This document shows positions 24,225 to 35,878 of a stretch of 64,000 nt of DNA, one piece after another. The first letter of the stretch is position 1, and each line of letters opens with the position of its first letter. This DNA comes from Owenia fusiformis (taxonomy: Eukaryota > Annelida > Polychaeta > Sabellida > Oweniidae), in contig CAIIXF020000002.1 in NCBI GenBank assembly GCA_903813345.2, forward strand, positions 5,434,001-5,498,000. The letters run 5' to 3'. The translations under genes and the position numbers were made by a program. The notes under the pieces were generated by a model. It ran no database searches. It saw nothing but the letters and a program-made list of their open reading frames with translations, and had not been told where the DNA came from.

Positions 24225-25140
24225 CTTAAGTATGAAATACACCAGTTATGCCTGGTCGGTTTTGAATATAAGGTATATCCCTCGGGAAATATGGATATCT
24301 CCCTTTGGTCCCTTCGGTCCCTCGGGGAGATATAAATATATCCCTCAGGATATACCCTATATCCTGCAAAACCTCCCAGTAAATAACCCTTATATGAAAT
24401 ACACCAGTTATGCACGGTCGGTTTTGTATGTACACTGTAGGGTATATCCATCGGGAAATATTGGTATCTCTCTTTGGTCCCTCCAGTCCCTCTGGGAGAT
24501 ATAGAGATTATCCTATATGAGGTCCAGGATATTGGGACTATCCCGAGGCAAATATAATATATCTGCCCGAGGGCCGCAGGTCCCGAGGGAAAATATAATA
24601 TATTATATTGGCCAAGGGATAATCCCAATATCCTGAACCGACTATAGGATAATATGTTTATCCCATACCAATCTTGGTCATCTGGTTCACATTGTTCAAT
24701 CGTGGAAACATTTAAGAATATTCATGTCCAGTTTTGTTTTCTTGGCCGTGGGCAGATTTTCCTGTTCTCTCAAATATCCCCACATTTATTTTCTCGAATT
24801 TTTGATTGATTAAGTGGATGCTCCTTCCCTTTTTAAACCATCAAACAGATCCCGATTGCCTGTGTTTTTTCCATTGTCGTAAACAGTCATTACGCGAACG
24901 TTACAAATTATGAACAAATATGCGAGCGGCGATTATGACGTAGCGGGCAGATATACTATATCTGTCCGCTCAGAGCGGGACGTAAAGCTATATCTGCCCG
25001 CTGATGAAAATATAAGTTTTTACAAACAGGCTTTATGTACCTGTAACACGTCCAAGTATGGGATGAATAAATTTATCCCTCAGGATATACCCTATATTCA
25101 AAACCTCACAGTACGTAACCCTTTTATATCGTTCAGATAC
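24225..25140. repeat. Palindromic duplicated repeat block (GATATACC / GGTATATC)
   Basis: A segment starting TATGAAATACACCAGTTATG occurs at about 24231 and again at about 24393, followed in both by GGTATATCC and tandem GGTCCCT motifs. Inverted matches (ATCCCTCAGGATATACCC) recur near 24343 and 25074, and a GCGGGCAGATATACTATATC palindrome lies at 24942. ORFs here on both strands (for example 24164-24628 minus) come from the inverted repeats. Confidence 0.7.
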
Positions 25141-25305
25141 TGAAATAAAACTTACCTTCGATATATGTTACATCAATTAGTGTTAAATTCTCTTTGTGTC
25201 TTAATATTGGGCGTTCGTGAAATAAACAGTTACTTATATCAATAATAATATTGTAGAATCAACAGATTAAACACAGCTGGAAATAATAAGTTTTCACATG
25301 TTTTG

Positions 25306-25700
25306 TTATTAGGAGGCCCTTCAAGGGGCCTCCTATCATTTTTGTAGTTATTCTTCTTTATTTATTTATTAGGAGGCCCTTCCAGGGGGCCTCCTATAGT
25401 TTTTGTAGTTATTCTTCTTCTTCTTCTTCTTCTTCTTATTAGACTCCAGATTGAAAATCTGGAGTCTATTGTTCTCGTCAGTTTTCTTATTCTTCTTCTT
25501 CTTATTAGACTCCAGATATCAATCTGGAGTCTATTGTTTTTGCCAGTATTCTTCTTCTTTATTATTAGACTCCAGATGAAATCTGGAGTCTATTGTTTTC
25601 GTCAGTTTTCTTATTATTCTTTTTCTTCTTCTTCTTCTTCTTATTATTAGACTCCAGATTGAAAATCTGGAGTCTATTGTTTTTGCCTCTTTTCTTATTC
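25306..25700 (+). repeat. Hairpin cluster 1 (AGGAGGCCC and AGACTCCAGAT hairpins)
   Basis: Two hairpins of the AGGAGGCCC...GGGCCTCCT type (about 25311 and 25371) are followed by four AGACTCCAGAT...ATCTGGAGTCT hairpins (about 25440, 25507, 25566, 25649). They are spaced by TTGTTTTCGTCAGTTTTCTT and TTCTTC runs. The cluster marks the left border of the tandem array. Confidence 0.9.
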
Positions 25701-25729
25701 TTATTCTTATTATTATTCTTATACTGATC

Positions 25730-27408
25730 AAGTTTTCTCAACAACTATAAGGTATCTTTTCAAGACTATTATATAGTCAATTTAGGTATAGTATCTAGTT
25801 GGTGGGAAATGGGGTCAAATTTTTATCTAGGTCAAAGGTCAAGAACTAGGTCAAATCCAGTACTTTGTCACTTTTTCCCATTATCTTGGTCGTCCTTCAA
25901 TATTTTTGATCCAGGTTTTTTTCATTGTGTTCCTCATATAAAAGTAGAAAAACGCAATATGATTTAGATTTTTGATATCTCGAACCGATTTCTAGATATC
26001 AGTGTCCGAAAACGAGGTCCAAAAAAAGTTATCCGAATCCAATGTCTAGGATATTGGTCTTATAGGAAATTTTCTCAGGATTCCGAATCTGAAAACAAAA
26101 TTGAAATCCGACTTCCGGTTTAAGAGTTATGACGTTTTGAAAATTCGAGAAAAATCGATCTGATGGTACCCTTACAGAAAGTCAAGAAAAGTGAAAAAAT
26201 GAAAAAATACCAGTCCAGTCCATTTCCAGGTCCAAGTCAAGCTCCAGTCCGGGTCCAAGTCCAGTGTTGGTGCAGGTCCAAGTCAAGTCTAGGTCTAAAT
26301 CCAGTTCAGGGCCTAGGTAAAAATCTAGGTCAAAATCAAAGTTTTTCCTTATTTTTGCGATTCTGACACTACACTTTAATCATATTTTTCGAAATTTTGT
26401 ATACATGTAGCCAAGAATGTGCTAATAGTGTTAGCCTTTTGCCGTCAGAAAGTATTTTGACCCACTTTTGAGATATGGTGTCCGAAAAGTAGGTCAAAAT
26501 AAAAAGTTACCCAAATTCATTTTTTTTGAAGTGTAAAATACAAGATATTGACTGAATACAGCTTAATATAATGAAAGCTTTTAAAAGAAGAAGACCTCAA
26601 AGCCACCTAGAATCAAAATTTGGTCAGCAAAATGCCTAGGTCAAAATCTAGGTCAAATTCATAGTTTTTAGTTTTACAATTCTGACACTATATTTCAATG
26701 ATTTGCTTCAAAATTGTGTATACAGGTAGGAAAGAGTGTGCTCATAGTGTTAGCTTTTTGCCGTCATAAAGTATTTCAACCCACTTTTGAGATATGGTGT
26801 CCAAAATGTAGGTCAAAATAAAAAGTTCTCCAAATTGAACGTATGAGTTATGAATTAAGGGTAGAATTTCCCCAGGAATCTGAATCTGCAAATCAAATTT
26901 CAATTCGATTTCCGGTTCGAAAGTTATGGCGTTTTGAAATTTCAGGAAAAATCGATCTGATGGTATCCTGATAGAGTCGAGAGTAGCGAAGAAAATATTG
27001 AAAAATGCACCCGTCCTTCCTTCCTATCCTGTCTGATCCTATCTACCCTTCCTTCCTATCCTATCCTTCCTTCCTATTCTATCCTATCGTTCCTTCCTAT
27101 TCTTTCCTATCCCTTCTATCTATCCTTCCTTCTCATCATTTCCTTCCTATCCTTCATAACCTACCCTATCCTTCTTTCTTATTCTATCCTATCCTATCCT
27201 TCTTTCCTATTCTATCCTATTTTTCCTTCCTATTCTATCCTATTCTTCCTTCATATTCAATCCACCCATCCATCTTTTTCTGGATGACTCAGCTTATTTT
27301 TGATGACTCAGCTTATTCTGGATGACTCGGCTTATTCTGTATGACTGGGCTTAAAAAAGTCTCGATCTGGAGTCTGAAATTGAACTTCGTTCAATTTCCA
27401 AAGTCTAG
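25730..27408 (+). mobile_element. Array unit 1 (family 1)
   Basis: First unit. Compared with the others it has extra CCAGTCCAGTCC/GGTCCAAGTC minisatellite sequence at about 26205-26310, and its left half is more diverged. The pyrimidine tract is at 27004-27270 and the terminal CTAG at 27405-27408. Confidence 0.65.
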
Positions 27409-28378
27409 TTATTATTCTAAGCACGTTTTCTCAATAACCGTAAGGTTTTCAGTAAAGTCAGTTATTTGGTCAATTTAGGTCCAGAATCTAGTTCCTCGGA
27501 AATTGGGTCAAATTTTTATCTAGGTCAAAGGTCAAGAACTAGGTCAAATCCAGTACTTTGTCACTTTTTTCGATTTTCTCGGTCGTCCTTCAATATTTTC
27601 GATCCGGGTTTTTTTCATTGTGTTCCTTATAAAAAAGTAGGAAACCTAGGGTCGATTTAGTTTTTTGATATCTCAAACCGATTTCGAGATATCAGTGTCC
27701 GAAAACGAGGTCCAAAAAAAAGTTCTCCGAATCAAATGTCCAGGATATTATTCTTATAGGGAATTATCTCAGGATTCCGAATCTGAAAACAAAATTTGGA
27801 TCTGACTTCCGGTTCGGAAGTTATGGCGTTTTGAAAACCCCAAATTCGCTAAATTTGGTGCCCATGTTAAGTCAATGGGAAAAAATATTTTTTTGAAGTG
27901 AAAAATACGGAATATAGACTGAGTTCAGCTTCATATAATCAAAGCCTTTAAAAGAAGGGGACCTCAAAAGCCATCTAGCTTCACAATTTTGACACCGAAA
28001 TGCCTAGGTCAAAATCTAGGTCAAATTCATAGGTTTTTCTTATTTTTTCGATTCTGACACTACACTTTAATTATATTCTTCGAAATTGTGTATACATGTA
28101 GCCAAGAATATGCTAATAGTGTTAGCCTCTTGCCGTCAGAAAGTATTTTGACCCACTTTTGAGATATGGTGTCCGAAAAGTAGGTCAAAATAAAAAGTTC
28201 TCCAAATTTAATATATGAGTTATGAATTAAGGGTAGAATTCTGTCAGGAATCCGAATCTGCAAACTAAATTTCGATCCGACTTCCGGTTCGGAAGTTATG
28301 GCGTGTCCGAAAAGTAGGTCAAAATAAAAAAGCTCCAAATTTAACGTATGAGTTATGAATTAGGGGTAGAATTTTGTC

Positions 28379-28427
28379 CACACCATCCCCAGAATGGCTT
28401 TAATGCTACACTTAGTTAGAAGCCTCA
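28379..28427 (+). repeat. Left terminal inverted repeat, long spacer
   Basis: Block 1 CACACCATCCCCAGA (28379-28393), 13-bp spacer, block 2 TACACTTAGTT (28407-28417), one base, block 3 GAAGCCTCA (28419-28427). Confidence 0.88.
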
Positions 28428-28926
28428 GCGTAACTTGATCATAATGGGCAACTGCAGTTGAACCATGTTGCTTAGCAATTAGAACAACAAGATGGCTGAC
28501 AGTCTTCTTGTAAAAAATGAGGGTGTGTTATAAAATCTTGAAGTCCTCTCATGTAAAGTTGGTATAAATTATCAGAAATCAGCTGAATGTGCGGTTGATA
28601 AGTGCATGTTGCTGGCTGCTTTTATCTATCATTCTAGATGGGGTGATATCTGTACTTATGTAAGAACTAGTAGGGATGAGAAATTAATTGCTTTTCCACA
28701 GATAACTACCAACCCATTAACTTTTAACCCTCAATTAAACCAGATTTTGCCATATAGACCCAAATGAAAGTCACATATTATTTTTCTTCAGAGTGTCCTC
28801 TTTAAGCCAATATGTTTTTCACTTGGGAGGCATGGTTACTTTCTGAGATATTTAATTTTCAATCTTCGTAGTATTTCAAGTTAGGTTGTACAGTTTAACA
28901 CATTAGAACTTATCAATCACCTGAAA

Positions 28927-31818
28927 ATGGATCATTTGGAAAGTCATAAAAAAGCTCTCAATGCATTATGTAGATTGTGTGCCTCAAAAACAACATTTAG
29001 TAAAAGGAAAGTAAAGAAGAGGCCTTGTATTTTGATACAATTGGAGTTATTAAAATATTCAGAAATCAATTTGGATAATGATAATCCGGATTTACATCCA
29101 AGTTTAGTTTGCAGCAAATGCTACCAGTTTCTAAAGGACACCAATAAACCAAACAGAACAATCACTGAAAGTACAATAAAAGAGAGGATTAATGTATTTG
29201 AAAAGGTAAACAAACATTGGACTGAGAATGAGAGTGAAATCGAGGCATGTTGGCCATGTCAAAAACACAAACAGAACAATGCATTTGGAAAATGTACTCA
29301 ATCAATTGATATGGATATAAGTATCGAAAGTGATTTCAGTAATTGCCTTACTAGTACACCAGTGAAAAATAGAAAAAGTTTTGATATAAGTACAACTGAT
29401 GCAGACACCTGTATGACTCCAAATCGGGAAAATAATACCGCATTTAAAGAAATATTGGATAAACCAAACAATGCACCTCTAAATTCGCTAGAGGAAAAAC
29501 TCCTTACCAAACTCATGCGTAGGAAAATAGCAACATCAGACTCAAAACAAGGTGAAGTTTACTTAAAAACTGGAGGAAAGGTAAATAATATTTAATATTT
29601 TTATGCCCTTGATTAAGACAAAGGGTGATTATTTTATACATATTTGCTTCAAACATTAGCTTTCTTGAGACTCTAAATTCATAATAACACATACAGAATT
29701 ACTATTCAAGTAAGCTTAGATCATTAAAATGATTTTGAATGATAAATAATCACCATGGCCACTTAAGAGGTTTCAATGGCCGTATCTAATTGTTATTGCC
29801 CTTAACTACTTAGTATTATCTCTTTATTACAGCCACTTGTTTTCATCAGAATTGAAAAGGCTCAAATTCAAAGCAATACAGCATCATCTCCTTTAAAGAG
29901 AAAACGTGCAAAAATTGTGGAAAAATGTAGACAAACATTAAGTGGGGGTAAAGATGATTCATTTTTAAATCAAATGTCTAAGGAATTCCGTTTAAAGGCC
30001 CGACAGAAGCAGAATAAAGACAAACTATTAAATCTCTTAAAGATAAAAGCGGGGATTGTTACTAAAAAACAAGCTCTTGCAATGAAATCTGCTGCCCGCT
30101 TATCTCTTGGTCAGATGAAAGTTATTGCAAGGCAATTGAAACAAAGTAATGTTAACATTGAAAGTCAAAATAAACAACGCGAATACAGAAAAAAACTCCT
30201 AGAAAAGATAAAACTTAAAGGAAAGCTTAGACTCCTTGGGAAGCGTGACCTAATATCCCCTAAAGGAAAACAAGGAAAGGTATATGAAAAAATGCCTATT
30301 GGCTTCATTGACAACTTACCAATTCACATAAAAAACCACCTAGACAAAATGGAAAAATATAATCTACTTAACTTTGATAGTCCAGTTATTCCACACAATG
30401 AAATATGGGTGAAGGTCGGCGGAGATGCTGGTGGTGGTAGTTTCAAAATGTGCTTTCAGATTTTGAATACACCCAATCCAAACAAAACCAAGAATTGCCT
30501 TGTGTTTGCTGCTTTTTGTGCGAAGGATACCAGAGAAAACTTAGAAGTACTTCTTCGGAGATTTACCCCCCAAATTGATGAATTGAAAAATGCAACTTGG
30601 AATGGTAAAGAGATAAAATTATGTATGTGTGGGGACTATGAATATCTGTGCAAGTGTATGGGACTGTCTGGCGCTGCAAGCATTCATCCATGCCTATATT
30701 GCCATATCCACACTGACCTTATAAGCATAACACAAAGGAATAACAGGATCAAATCAAAGCCAAGGACTTTAGGATCACTTGAAAAAGACTATGACAAATT
30801 TTGTAAAGAAGGCAAGTGTAATTTGAAAACAGCAAAGCTGCACAATAATGTTATAAACCCTCCCCTACTGAACATTGACATTGACCACATTTGTCCCCCA
30901 TGGTTGCACATATTGTTAGGTATTGTTAAGAAACATCATGACCTCCTACTGATATTTTGTAACAAAATTGATATTGCTATAGCAGATAGCATAGCAAAGG
31001 AAGAAAAGTTGAGGTCTGAAAAAAAGGATACGCCATATGGAAAATATATAAGAGAGTTGGAAAAAATCGAAAAATTAAAGGATCAATTAAGAAACACAAA
31101 GAGTATTGCTAAAAAGGAAGCAATTGAAGAGGAAATCAAAGAAAAATCTTCCAAAAATAAACTCCACCTTGAAGCAGGAACAGTTGCCAATGTTTTAGAT
31201 GAGGTGCTAAAAAGGCACAATATTCACAGAGCCCCATACCATGGAAAATCAATGGTCGGAAATCATTGTGTAAAATACCTGCAGACAGATGTATATACAG
31301 ATTTGTGTGACCAGGTCGTTTTATCCACCAGAGAAATAGCAAAAGGCCTTGCTATTGAGAACAAAATCATCAAAAAAGCAAAAAAGATTGCAAAGGTGTT
31401 CAAGGAAATTAACAACTTATTCTCCAAGGTACACAGATCAGTGGGGCATAGCGAGAAAATTGAAGAATCTGAAATTGAAACAATACAAAATGATATAGAA
31501 AATTACCTTCAAAAGTTCAGAGAGTCATTTCCAAAAACCAAATTAACTGTCAAACAACATATTATGGAAGATCATGTCACAGAATGGATGAGGAAATACA
31601 AATGTGGACTTGGATTACAATCTGAACATGCCATTGAAAGTATCCATAGTGTTTTTAATGACCTGAATCGAAAGATGTTTGGCATAAGGAATCCCTTGAA
31701 TAGACTATTGGCGACAATGACAGAGCACATCATCTCATGTGAGCCTGAAATCATGACAGGAAATCCAATTGTTAAGAAACGGATCAAGAAAACAGAGGAT
31801 CCTGTAAAGATGCAGTAA
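28927..31818 (+). CDS. DDE transposase, RAG1-like N-terminus, CMC/Chapaev-like core
   Basis: Exons 28927-29580 and 29833-31818; intron 29581-29832 has GT..AG borders and phase 0, giving an 879-residue protein with no stop or frameshift. N-terminus: C15-C18, then HPSLVCSKC (H57, C62, C65), W98, then C108-C111, the CxxC / HPxxxCxxC / CxxC layout of the RAG1 N-terminal zinc region and of the Aplysia N-RAG-TP family. A basic stretch (KRKRAK, about 238-243) may be a nuclear signal. Core: first Asp in VKVGGDAGGGSFK (D416), second in LCMCGDYEYL (D486), CLYC (C505, C508), a H-x6-H pair (H570, H577), and the Glu in LGLQSEHAIESIHS (E816 or E820). CxxC...H..H between the second Asp and Glu is shared by CMC and RAG1/Transib enzymes. 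A charged coiled-coil-like insert lies near 603-661. It likely cuts and joins the element ends. Confidence 0.87.
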
Positions 31819-32329
31819 TTGTGAGTAGAAACCCCTTACTATAAAATTGGAACGAGTTTGCATGAGTTCCTTTCAACAATGCATACATCAAAACACACCA
31901 TGTTTTCCAAGATAAATAAGCCCACACTACACCTTACTTTTCAGGTACATTGTTGCAGTCTTTTTTGAAATGGAGATTTTGGATTCAGGTCTATAAGGTA
32001 TAGAGACCCTGTGCTGGAAAGAAAGGATATTTGATGGATAGTGTTGTGTTTAACAGTGTAAAATACACATTATAAATTGTGCCTCCCAATAAGTTTTTAT
32101 ACCAATTAGAAGATAAGATTCTATATTTGACAAAACTTTTCATAAAAATTAATTTCATATGGCCAATAGCTAAAAAAACAAGCTCAAACTTTGCATTTTA
32201 GCATAACATTAATCTGAGATAATGACTTCATAACTGCACTGATGTATTTCTGCTAGGCGCTTAATTAGTGCTAGTGCCATATGTAAGATAAACAGCTGGT
32301 GTCAGATTTCCAGCCATGAGATTTCTAAG

Positions 32330-32369
32330 TGAAGCTTCAGAACTAAGTGTACTCTCTGGGGCTGGTGTG
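32330..32369 (-). repeat. Right terminal inverted repeat, short spacer
   Basis: Read on minus: block 1 CACACCAGCCCCAGA (32369-32355), 3-bp spacer GAG, block 2 TACACTTAGTT (32351-32341), two bases, block 3 GAAGCTTCA. The spacer is 10 bp shorter than at the left end. Confidence 0.88.
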
Positions 32370-32830
32370 TGTCAGGAATCCGAATCTTTCAATCAAATTT
32401 CGATCCGACTTCCGCTTCGGAAGTTATGGCGTTTTGAAATTTCGGAAAATCGATCTGATGGTATCCTGATAGAAAGTCAAGAGTAGAGAAGAAAATGTTG
32501 AAAAATTCATCCATCCTTCCTATCTGATCTTATCCTATCCTTCCTTTCTATCCTTTCTTCGTATCTTTTCTATCCTTTCTTCGTATCTTTTCCTTCCTAT
32601 CCTTCCTATCCTATCCTTTCTTCCTATTCTATTCTATCCTATCCTTCTTTCTTATTCTATCCTATCGTTCGTTCCTATTCTATCCTATCCCACCTTCCTA
32701 TTTTATTTATCCATCTCTTTGTAGATGACTCAGCTTATTCTGGATGACTCGGCTTATTCTGGATGACTCGGCTAAAAAAAGTCTAGATCTGGAGTCTGAA
32801 ATTGAACTTCGTTCAATTTCCAAAATCTAG

Positions 32831-33029
32831 TTATTATTAGACTCCAGATGAAATCTGGAGTCTATTGTTTTCGTCAGTTTTCTTATTATTCTTTTTCTTC
32901 TTATTATTAGACTCCAGATTGAAAATCTGGAGTCTATTGTTTTCGTCAGTTTTCTTATTATTAGACTCCAGATTGAAAATCTGGAGTCTATTGTTCTCGT
33001 CAGTTTTCTTATTCTTCTTCTTCTTATTA
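32831..33029 (+). repeat. Hairpin cluster 2 (AGACTCCAGAT)
   Basis: Three AGACTCCAGAT...ATCTGGAGTCT hairpins (about 32839, 32909, 32964), each followed by ATTGTT.TCGTCAGTTTTC, lie between two array units. Confidence 0.88.
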
Positions 33030-34440
33030 TTATTATTCTAAACCAGTTTTCTCAATAACCATAAAATGTTCAGTAAAGTCAGTCATTTGGTCAATTTAGG
33101 TCCAGAATCTAGTTCCTCGGAAATTGGGTCAAATTTTTATCTAGGTCAAAAGTCAAGAACTAGGTCAAATCCAGTACTTTGTCACTTTTTTCGATTTTCT
33201 CGGTCGTCCTTCAATATTTTCGATCCGGGTTTTTTTCATTGTGTTCCTAATAAAAAAGTAGGAAACCTAGGGTCGATTTAGTTTTTTGATATCTCAAACC
33301 GATTTCGAGATGTCAGTGTCCGAAAACGAGGTCCAAAAAAAAGTTCTCCGAATCAAATGTCCAGGATATTAGTCTTATAGGAAATTTTCTGAGGATTCCG
33401 AATCTGAAAACGAAATTTGGATCTGACTTCCAGTTCGGAAGTTATGGCGTTTTGAAAACTCAAAAATCGCTAAATTTGGTGCCCATGTTAAGTCAATGGG
33501 AAAAAATATTTTTTTGAAGTGAAAAATACGGAATATAGACTGAGTTCAGCTTCATATAATCAAAGCCTTTAAAAGAAGGGGACCTCAAAAGCCATCTAGC
33601 TTCACAATTTGGACACCGAAATGCCTAGGTCAAAATCTAGGTCAAATTCATAGGTTTTCCTTATTTTTTCGATTCTGACACTACACTTTAATTATATTCT
33701 TCGAAATTGTGTATACATGTAGCCAAGAATATGCTTATAGTGTTAGCCTTTTGCCGTCAGAAAGTATTTTGACCCACTTTTGAGATATGGTGTCCGAAAA
33801 GTAGGTCAAAATAAAAAGTTCTCCAAATTGAATATATGAGTTATGAATTAAGGGTAGAATTTTGTCAGGAATCCGAATCTGCAAACTAAATTTCGATCCG
33901 ATTTCCGGTTCGGAAGTTATGGCGTATCCGAAAAGTAGGTCAAAATAAAAAATCTCCAAATTTAACGTATGAGTTATGAATTAGGGGTAGAATTTTGTCA
34001 GGAATCCGAATCTGCAAACCAAATTTCGATCCGACTTCCGGTTCGGAAGTGATAGCGTTTTGAAATTTCGAGAAAAATCGATCTGATGGTATCCTGATAG
34101 AAAGTCAAGAGTAGAGAAGAAAATATTGAAAAATTCATCCATCCTCCTATCTCATCCTACCCTATCCTTCCTATCTATCCTTCCTTCATATCTTTTCCTT
34201 CCTATCCTTCCTATCCTATCCTATCCTATCCTTTCTTCCTATTCTATTCTATCCTATCCTTCTTTCTTATTTTATCCTATCGTTCTTTCCTATTCTATCC
34301 TACCTTCCTATTTTATTTATCCATCTCTTTCTAGATGACTCAGCTTATTCTGGATGACTCGGCTTATTCTGGATGACTCGGCTAAAAAAAGTCTAGATCT
34401 GGAGTCTGAAATTGAACTTCGTTCAATTTCCAAAATCTAG
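33030..34440 (+). mobile_element. Array unit 3 (family 1)
   Basis: About 1.41 kb; typical unit, CTAG at 34437-34440. The DR1-like motif is changed (AGGTCAAAAGTCA). Confidence 0.75.
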
Positions 34441-35878
34441 TTATTCTTATTCTTATTATTCTAAGCAAGTTTTCTCAATAACCATAAGGTCTTCAGTAAA
34501 GTCAATCATTTGGTCAATTTAGGTTCAGTATCTAGTTCCTCGGAAATTGGGTCAAATTTTTATCTAGGTCAAAGGTCAAGAACTAGGTCAAATCCAGTAC
34601 TTTGTCACTTTTTTCGATTTTCTCGGTCGTCCTTCAATATTTTCGATCCTGGTTTTTTTCATTGTGTTCCTTATAAAAAAGTAGGAAACCTAGGGTCGAT
34701 TTAGTTTTTTGATATCTCAAACCGATTTCGAGATATCAGTGTCCGAAAACGAGGTCCAAAAAAAAGTTCTCTGAATCAAATGTCCAGAATATTAGTCTTA
34801 TAGGAAATTTTCTCAGGATTCCGAATCTGAAAACGAAATTTTGATCCGACTTCCGGTTCGGAAGTTATGGCGTTTTGAAAACTCAAAAATCGCTAAATTT
34901 GGTGCCCATGTTAAGTCAATGGGAAAAAATATTTTTTTGAAGTGAAAAATACGGAATAAAGACTGAGTTCAGCTTCATATAATCAAAGCCTTGAAAAGAA
35001 GGGGACCTCAAAAGCCATCTAGCTTCAAAATTTGAACACCGAAATGCCTAGGTCAAAATCTAGGTCAAATTCATAGGTTTTCCTTATTTTTTCGATTCTG
35101 ACACTACACTTTAATTATATTCTTCGAAATTGTGTATACATGTAGCCAAGAATATGCTAATAGTGTTAGCCTTTTGCCGTCAGAAAGTATTTTGACCCAC
35201 TTTTGAGATATGGTGTCCGAAAAGTAGGTCAAAATAAAAAGTTCTCCAAATTTAATATATGAGTTATGAATTAAGAGTAGAATTCTGTCAGGAATCCGGA
35301 TATGCAAACCAAATTTCGATCCGACTTCCGATTCGGAAGTTATGGCGTGTCCGAAAAGTAGGTCAAAATAAAAAATCTCCAAATTTAACGTATGAGTTAT
35401 GAATTAGGGGTAGAATTTTGTCAGGAATCCGAATCTGCAAACCAAATTTCGATCCGACTTCCGGTTCGGAAGTTATAGCGTTTTGAAATTTCGAGAAAAA
35501 TCGATCTGATGGTATCCTGATAGAAAGTCAAGAGTAGAGAAGAAAATATTGAAAAATTCATCCATCCTTCCTATCTGATCTTACCCTATCCTATCCTATC
35601 CTATCCTTCCTATCTATCCTTCCTTCGTATCATTTCCTTCCTATCCTTCCTATCCTATCCTCTCCTATCATATCCTTTCTTCCTATTCTGTTCTATCCTA
35701 TCCTTCTTTCTTATTCTATCCTATCGTTCCTTCCTATTCTATCCTATCCTACCTTCCTATTTTATCCATCCATCTTTTTCTTGTCATTTTGGATGACTCG
35801 GCTTATTCTGGATGACTCGGCTAAAAAAAGTCTAGATCTGGAGTCTGAAATTGAACTCGTTCAATTTCCAAAATCTAG
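34441..35878 (+). mobile_element. Array unit 4 (family 1)
   Basis: 1.44 kb; typical unit, terminal CTAG at 35875-35878. The hairpin loop has lost one base (GAAC-TC-GTTC). Confidence 0.75.

Larger units (their letters stand above)
28375..32373 (+). mobile_element. Intact CMC/Chapaev-like DNA transposon with RAG1-type N-terminal domain
   Basis: The element is 28379-32369 (3991 bp) between two copies of TGTC (28375-28378, 32370-32373). Its ends are inverted: CACACCATCCCCAGA at 28379-28393, and the complement of CACACCAGCCCCAGA at 32355-32369 (14 of 15 match). A second block TACACTTAGTT and a third, GAAGCYTCA, also match at both ends. Spacers between blocks 1 and 2 are 13 bp (left) and 3 bp (right). 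It carries one two-exon transposase gene and no second gene. A 4-bp duplication and CAC-starting ends fit the Chapaev group; RAG/Transib elements make 5-bp duplications. Sister array units supply the uninterrupted target (36852-36855 in unit 5). Confidence 0.9.
27409..32830 (+). mobile_element. Array unit 2 (family 1), split by the RAG1-like transposon
   Basis: Without the 3991-bp insert and 4-bp duplication the unit is about 1.43 kb, the same as its neighbours. Sequence left of 28378 and right of 32370 joins into one normal unit. The pyrimidine tract is at 32507-32715. Confidence 0.85.

Noticed and set aside
24164-24628. 154-residue minus-strand ORF
   Set aside because: It lies in palindromic duplicated repeats, with similar frames on both strands and no domain.
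25436-25690. CRISPR-like pattern of short repeats with spacers
   Set aside because: The repeats are hairpins with low-complexity TTCTTC linkers in animal DNA; spacers are not unique and no cas gene is present.
28927-29200. Reading the transposase N-terminus as an insect-type zf-AD domain
   Set aside because: Both start with CRLC, but the HPxxxCxxC segment and the third CxxC pair after a Trp fit the RAG1 N-terminal layout better.
31819-32354. A RAG2-like partner gene in the transposon
   Set aside because: No ORF with kelch-like or other features occurs on either strand between the transposase and the right end or in the 5' part.
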